A stretch of DNA of 64,000 nt from Codonopsis lanceolata (Eukaryota; Streptophyta; Magnoliopsida; Asterales; Campanulaceae). Below are positions 58,140 to 64,000 of the stretch, in pieces; the first letter of the stretch is position 1; each line of letters starts with the position of its first letter. Made by a program: the position numbers and the translations under genes. The DNA is taken from positions 66,933,501-66,997,500 of the forward strand of contig CM028377.1 in NCBI GenBank assembly GCA_013146195.2, written 5' to 3'. The notes under the pieces were generated by a model, which worked only from the letters and a program-made list of their open reading frames with translations, was not told the origin of the DNA and did no database searches.

Positions 58140-58765
58140 TTGGTAGTGGGCAAGTTGTTTGTCTTTTTCTCTCCTATTTTGTAAGTTGAGATGAAATGAA
58201 CGAGCATGCGTTGGCTTTCATTTTTTGACTATCTCACTTATGATGTTTAGTACGGACTCGACTATACTTTTTGTGGGTAGGGTAGTTTCCTTGCCCAATG
58301 TGAAAGTTGGTATTCGAGTGGTTTAAAGTTATCTCAATTATTCTCTTTTTCACGAGCTCGGAGTATCTCTGCTCGTGAAAAAGAGTTGGTGTTCGAGGAA
58401 GTTGTTTTAATTGTCATTTTCTTGATTATTCTCTCTTTCATGAGCATGAGGTGTCTCTGCTTGTGAAAAAGGGTTGGTGTTCGAGGCAATTTTGATTATT
58501 ATAAGTTAATGTCGAGCTATCTTAGCTCGGGCGAGGGGGTCCAAAGGCTTTGCATTTTTTATTTCGTCAAGCTTAGAATGAGCTTGCTCGATTTAAAAGA
58601 TGAGTTGTTTTTAAAATAGTTGAGATATCTATGAGAACACAAGCAAACAGAATATGAGCAATGATGTCAAAAGCAGAAAAAATAATATTACATGACCACA
58701 TGAATAAAGTGTAAATTGTTTTGCAAGTGTTAGATGTGCTGTGGCTCGCAGGCCAGAAAGAGTTT
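58140..58765. other. Spacer between integrase and the antisense gene
   Basis: Contains two copies of a hairpin-like block, 'ttctctttttcacgagctcggagtatctctgctcgtgaaaaagagttggtgttcgagg' (58342-58400) and 58429-58486. In each, CTTTTTCACGAGC or a variant pairs with GCTCGTGAAAAAG. No coding sequence. Confidence 0.6.
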
Positions 58766-61506
58766 TCAAGCATCAGGGGGAATGGTTAAAGGGGCAGTTT
58801 TGTTGGCGGTTGTTGTTTCCTCGGGAGCGGTTTCAATGATGACCACGTCTCCATCTTCCTCGTTGGCTTGGGCAGCTATAGTTTCTGTCTCTTGAGCCTG
58901 GGCCATCCAAATTTGTGTCATCAGCTCGCTCACTGTGACTTGGGCAGCTTGTGGAGGGGTCGAGGGAGACAGTCCTCTTTGGGCATCAGTTTCAGCGAGA
59001 GACTCTAGCTCGTCTTTAGTATACGGAACTAGAGCGTGGCCAAGGCGAGCAAAGGGGCAAAATGGTGGATTAGTGCCCCATTTGGCGAGCAACTCCAGTC
59101 GGATCTCCAGGCCGATGCATACTATCTGCCTTAGCAAGTGGTTCGCCCCTTGAAGGAAGAAAGGGTAGGCCACGTTCTCGACGCAAGTAGCAAAGTCGGA
59201 AAATTTTTTGTAGTCGTCGATGATGACCTGTTTTTGCTCTTCGTTGGGGCGGGCTAGTTCTTCCCTCAGCTTCCTCTCCTGCTCGGCAGTAGCAGCCTTG
59301 GCCTCTTCCAGCTGGCTTTGGGTAGCCCGGAGCTCTTTCCTGCCCGAGGAAATGTTTTTAAGGGTTGCTTCTTCAGATTTTTTAGAGAAGTCCAGATGAG
59401 ATTTCCAAGGTTTTCTTCTCCTCCTCGATCTTTGAGAGTTCAGTCACTTTGGCAGTGATTGTCTCTTCGCTTGTTTTGAGCTCAGCCCGGAGAGAGTTAA
59501 CAGTTTCTTCAAATTGGTTTTTATCCTTGGTCATTGTAGCACTCGAGTTGATATTATCAATAAGTCGGTCATATATCAACTCAGCTCTCGTGGCTATCTG
59601 TGAAACAAATCATGGTCAGTGTTTATGATAGATTAAAAAGAAAGAAACGGACTACGAGATGAGAGAATACAATTACCTCAGTCAGGCACATTCCAATTTC
59701 ACCTACCAACACCGAGCTTGAGTGCTCGGTGCTTCTCTTCTGAACCCCACCATGTCGCAACCTCCTTACCATGCCTAGCCCCATCGTGGCGGGATACCCA
59801 CTGCATTTGTAAATGTTGATTTTATCGAGGTCGGGAACGTCGGCCAGTTCGGTGTTAAGGGCCCTTGCCTTTTCCCGAGTCTCTGGCATGAAGAAATTGT
59901 CTTTTTGCCAGGAAGGAGTTGGCGGGCTGGCATCTTCCTGCACGGCTTTCTCTGATCGATGTTTGCTCCTTTTCTCCTTAGGGAGATCACCGTGAGGACT
60001 TTTGTTAGGAGTTGCTGTGCTGGTAGCGGGATGGGTGCTCGGATTGGTGGGTTCGGTTGTCTGGTTAGAGGGCACCATGGGAGCAGGTGTGATAGTTTGG
60101 CTCGACTTTGGGTAGTTTCGCTTGGTTCCTCGCCCAGTGGTAGCAGGAATAGTTGGAAGAGTGGCAGGAGTCTGAGTAAAAAGTTGCTTGCCTCTCTTGG
60201 TCTCCCCTTTCTTTGCGGCTTGAAGGAATTTGCTCGCATCGTTCAGCTGCCTCATGTCTGCAAGTATAACGGGCAAAAACAAAGGAAACTGCAAGTAAAC
60301 AATGGTTTCACAAGGTATAAGGCAAGTGCAGAGTCTTAAAGACAGACTGGTAATTGAGAAGGTGGGTGTGCAAGTGGTTCCAGTTCGCACACAGTCAGGA
60401 CACTCGCTGGGAAATTTCCCTCCGTGGCATTTCCCCCAGTAGGGATGTGGTTGTTCGGTTTCAATGGTAACCCGGGGCTCGACCCCCTCCACAGGCCAAC
60501 TTATGATGCCAGCTAGACGAAGTAGAGTTGAATTAGACATGAGGACCCGCAAGTCGAGTACCCAATCTTGTCCAGCTCGTCCATCCCTTACCCCGAGTAG
60601 AGATCTGAAAGCCCTGGCTATTGGGGGTTCACCAGCTCAGAAGGCGGCCTTGTCATATTTAGGGAGCCCGAAGTCGTGCAAGTAAGGAGCAAATGGCCAT
60701 CCTACTCGTGATTCAACTAACAGGGCTTTTCCGTCCCAGGAATCTACTTTATTGGGTCCGTCACTCAAAAGTTTGAAGTAATTAGGGTTTGAGCGCCCTG
60801 TAATACGCCCAGATTTTTTATCCAAGGAAAATAAGAAAAATTTCCTAAATAAAGTCATCTCGGGTTCAAACCCGAGTAGCCTACATGCGACCGTGTATGC
60901 GACCAGAAACCTCACTGTTGTAAAGGTCAGGTCGCAGGGGAGAGAGTTGGTCAGGTTTAAGAATTCTACAATGAATGGATCTAAGGGAAGACGAAGCCCT
61001 ACAATGAAGAAGTCGAAGTAGAATACCATTCGATCTCCTTGGTAATTGTGCCCTTTCTCCTCGATGTCTAGATCAAAGGTTCTCACTCGGTAATTTTTGG
61101 GGTCCATACCCAAGGAGTAAAACCAGGCAGTGACATTGTCCTCACAGTTCAAGTCGTCCCATTTGAGTGGGGTGGAGACGTTGGAGATGATCTCTTTGCC
61201 TTTAAAGGCTTTTTTGTTCTTTTCAACTCGCGGATTGCTCGAGCTGGGGAGGTTATCCTCAACTTGTTCATCTTCCTCGGGAATGTTCTGCCCGTCTATG
61301 GTCGTTGCATCTCTTGTTGTATTGGGGGGATCTACAGTTTCTTCTGCAAAGTATTGGGGATTTCGTTTTCGACGGATTAAGGAAATTTCTTCCAGCTCGC
61401 TTTCTTCGGAACTGGAGGATTCTGAGCTCTCCTCGGTTTCAGTGGAGGCTCCGTGGTCATAGCTACGGCCTTCAATTTCTGAATGAGTATCATCGTTGGA
61501 GGACAT
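58766..61506 (-). pseudogene. Antisense extra gene of the Tat-like element (gypsy-type transposon domain plus coiled coil)
   Basis: Minus strand. Start MSSNDDTHSEIEGRS at 61506. An acidic Ser/Glu-rich N-terminus is followed by a globular domain (about residues 95-290: YRVRTFDLDIEEKGH, GLRLPLDPFIVEFL, CRLLGFEPEMTLFRKFF) resembling the plant 'putative gypsy type transposon' family. The frame continues past one TGA (60637-60639) to about 60360, then past a likely intron with acceptor CTTGCAG at 60258-60264. Next come a basic Pro/Thr/Ser-rich middle, a clear 79-bp GT-AG intron (59598-59676), a coiled coil (EETVNSLRAELKTSEETI) and a C-terminus ending at 58766 after a frameshift near 59400. Extra antisense ORFs between pol and the 3' LTR are known in Tat-lineage elements; the function is unknown. 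Confidence 0.65.
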
Positions 61507-62326
61507 CCTACAGGAAACAGGAATCAAGGAATACACGTTAAACCTTGCTCGGGTAGTTAGGAAAGAGTAGATCAAGTAAAAACCCAGGGCAAGAGCCTAT
61601 CCTAAGATCGGTGAACGGGGCACCAGTCAGGTATTCCTCTACTTGGAGTGGGATAGGTTCGTAACAGATAGGGGAACGAGATGGACAGAGGAAACGGGTG
61701 TCAAAAGCCTAAGTTTTTGGCAGATTGTCTAGCCTTAAGTCTACAACAGATTAATCGCAACAGAGGTCATATGTATCGAGACGACATTATTGAACCCTAA
61801 TTCGGGCTTCTAGCGATAAAAATATGGATAGAAATTGGAAAGAGACTGATAATGATTGAAGAAATACCTATTGATGTGGAAGAGTTGAGCTGAAGATCTT
61901 GGAAGCTTCGTTTGCGCGGCTTGAGAGCAGAAACAAGTAGTTCCGGCACAGATGTCTCCAAATGCAGAAGTGAGAGGAGTTTTTCTAGTTCTGAAGTTGT
62001 TTGAAACGGTAAAGTTTAAAATGTGGATGGATTTTCGCTCTTATATTGGAAGAAACCGTCGGTTGGGGTTAATCCAAGGAAATTTCATCATTAGGGCTCG
62101 GGAATCGAAGCAGCATTTAATGATTTGTTGGGAAATGAGTCTGTGTGGGTGTATATGGCGGCGGATGACAGCCCGTCCCTTCGAAGTCCTTTGGGCTGGC
62201 ATCCACTTGTAACGTCTGATCGCGGGCAACTAGATGCATTCATGAAAAGATACATCTCAAGAGTGATTTAGCCCGGGGATTCAAGTTTGTTCTCCTCGTT
62301 CTGAGCATAGATACTCGATAGACAAG
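61507..62326. other. Region upstream of the antisense gene
   Basis: No coding sequence is supported. It would hold the antisense gene's promoter and leader (to the right on the minus strand). Nothing specific was recognised. Confidence 0.4.
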
Positions 62327-62339
62327 GAGCAGGGGGCTA
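62327..62339 (+). other. Possible polypurine tract of the Tat-like element
   Basis: GGAGCAGGGGGCT resembles the polypurine tract of Tat-type elements and has the right place, after the antisense gene. The sequence after it does not match the LTR at 43535, so the 3' LTR is not identified. Confidence 0.4.
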
Positions 62340-62379
62340 CTAAGTTGCTCGGCCCAATAGGCCCAAGATACAAGTCATG

Positions 62380-64000
62380 TGAGAACCCAAACCCATTACT
62401 TGTATTATATCCTCATAGCATGTTTATCATATGTCTTAACATGTTAGAGACTTCAATTGGTTCATTCCATGCTTGCATTAGAGTTGTTACGTTTATAGTC
62501 GCTTGGATGTCTTCTATGCATTGCATACCTTGCCATTTGTGCTTTGAGTGTTTGCCTTAGCATGTTAGCACTTAACCAAGACGTGTTGGGGTTATATTAC
62601 CTTTCATATATGACTTAGAACGTTCATCTTGATCATAGTAATCTTGGTTGGAAGTTTAGAAACTTTCTTGCTTTGTTTGGGCCTTAGCGATTTCCCTCGT
62701 TGCTCGTCTTGCTTGTATTTCATCTTGCGAAATGTTCGTTGAGTTCTCGACCATGTATTCAGGTCGTGACCATGTTTAAACAAGCCTTTTCCATGCCCAA
62801 GTTATCCTAGTTTGATTGGTGTTTGATTCGTTAGCCATTCGTCGTATGATTCGAGCCTTGTTTTACCTTGTTCCGGATGTTGTTCGGGTGTGTTTCCGAC
62901 TTGTTTTGAGTTGGGTTAGACCTTAGAATGGTTGCCCATGAGTTTGGGACCATTTAGGACATGTTTAGACCATGTTCAAGGGCTGGACCTCGCGCTCGCA
63001 TCGAATTTTGATCACTAGCTCGCGGAACAGTGCTGAGAGCATTGCAAAATTGGACCAAGGCTGTCAACAGGACGATGCGCTCGCATGGTCCTTGGAGGAT
63101 GCGACCGCATCATGGCTGGATTTCACTTACGGGATTTTTTGATGCAATCTGATTTGTGACCAATTAAGCCCTTGAACCCCCATCCTAATTGAACCTAAAC
63201 CTTCCTCTTAGACCCTAAATGAGTTGGATTAACACTAACCTCAATCATCCTCCACTTGACAAGTGGATTTCCATGCCCTCTCCTTGTGACATGTGGAGTT
63301 CCACTCACAATTTGCATGCCATATATAATCCTCCCAATTTGTGATCAGCCATTAATCCCACCATATCTGAATATTTCTTCTCTCTCTCCCCAAGCTTTTG
63401 TGTGTGAATGGCGAGGGGAGATTAGTGTGTGTTTCTTCCATAACTTGAGCTCCCGACCTCTGATTGCCAAACCGAGACAACCAAAGTGAAGCTATCGACG
63501 AGGAGCACAATTCCATCCGCTTAGTTTGTGCTCATTCCATCTTTTTCTTTGGTGTAAGGTAAGCTATTGATTCCCCTTAGGATGTATGCTAGAAATGCCA
63601 TGTCCCCCTCTTCTTATGATTCCCATGCTCCTACCATGTCCATGCCATGTTGATGATGATTTGAGTTTATGAGATTTTTAAATGATATGTTCATCTTGTT
63701 GATTTAGTCCTAAGCCTAGAATTAAAAGTGTTCTATGCCTCCTTAGGAATAACTATTGTTCTTGGACTAATGACTTTTGACAACTCTTAGAGATTGTGAT
63801 TTTAGGATCCCATAAACTATGAATTGTTCATCCTATTGACTTGGTCCTATGCTTAGAATTAAAAGTGTTCTATCCCTCCTTAGGAATAACTATTGTTCTT
63901 GGACCATTGACTTTTAATAACTTTTAGAAATAATGATTCTAAGGCTCCATGAATTATGAATTAATGATAATTCTTGACTATGGTTGTTAAGTGGATTAAT
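62380..64000. repeat. Unassigned repeat-like sequence, possible LTR start
   Basis: TGTGAGAACCC at 62380 resembles an LTR terminus, and the block around 62990-63115 has mirrored phrases ('cgctcgcatcgaa', 'cgctcgcatggtccttggaggatgcgaccgcatc'). No right end, primer site or coding sequence lies in the window. Confidence 0.3.
63689..63962 (+). repeat. Two-copy tandem repeat, 137-bp unit
   Basis: GTTCATCTTGTTGA at 63689 and GTTCATCCTATTGA at 63826 start two copies that share most bases, including 'agaattaaaagtgttctat' and 'taggaataactattgttcttgga'. Confidence 0.85.

Overview
The window is nuclear DNA of a flowering plant, probably a eudicot. It holds one convincing host gene: an eight-exon gene on the + strand (11641-27722) for the E1-alpha subunit of mitochondrial pyruvate dehydrogenase, with an N-terminal organelle-type presequence, GT-AG introns and a complete reading frame of about 397 codons. 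Almost everything else is transposable-element DNA, AT-rich spacer or tandem repeats. No rRNA, tRNA, CRISPR array or bacterial-type operon was seen.

Layout. 552-7850 is a solo LTR (net about 2.0 kb, 5-bp target duplication GCAAT) split by an internally deleted Ty1/copia element, Copia-1 (1135-6400, target duplication GATTC). 8911-10660 is a second LTR-like insertion with diverged tandem repeats, lying about 1 kb upstream of the host gene. 11641-27722 is the E1-alpha gene. Its intron 3 holds a hAT-like MITE. Its intron 6 holds a complete but decayed and gapped antisense copia element, Copia-2 (16875-23602, target duplication CCTCC). Its intron 7 holds a LINE 3' end. 27723-37940 is AT-rich intergenic DNA with Stowaway-like MITEs, two TA microsatellites and two clusters of a 21-bp-period repeat. 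37940-43303 holds Ty3/gypsy LTR fragments, a minus-strand LTR and three different adjacent tandem arrays. 43535-62340 is a Tat-like Ty3/gypsy region (LTR, gag, RT, two RNase H-like segments, integrase and an antisense spliced extra gene). It is interrupted by a third copia element, Copia-3 (gap to 57114), which carries an extra env-position gene after RNase H. 62380-64000 is unassigned repeat-like DNA.

The three copia elements share an initiator-Met-tRNA-type primer site where visible, LTRs of 1.1-1.37 kb and SIRE/Maximus-like traits (coiled-coil gag tail, or a third ORF after pol). Both 100-N gaps fall in or at the edge of copia elements. The most unusual signals are the Copia-3 third gene, which has its own TATA-like box and a start codon lying exactly on a GT-AG splice donor; the multi-exon antisense gene in the Tat-like element; and a tandem array whose units keep an 8-bp-arm hairpin through paired base changes. 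All calls come from reading the sequence; no database search was run.
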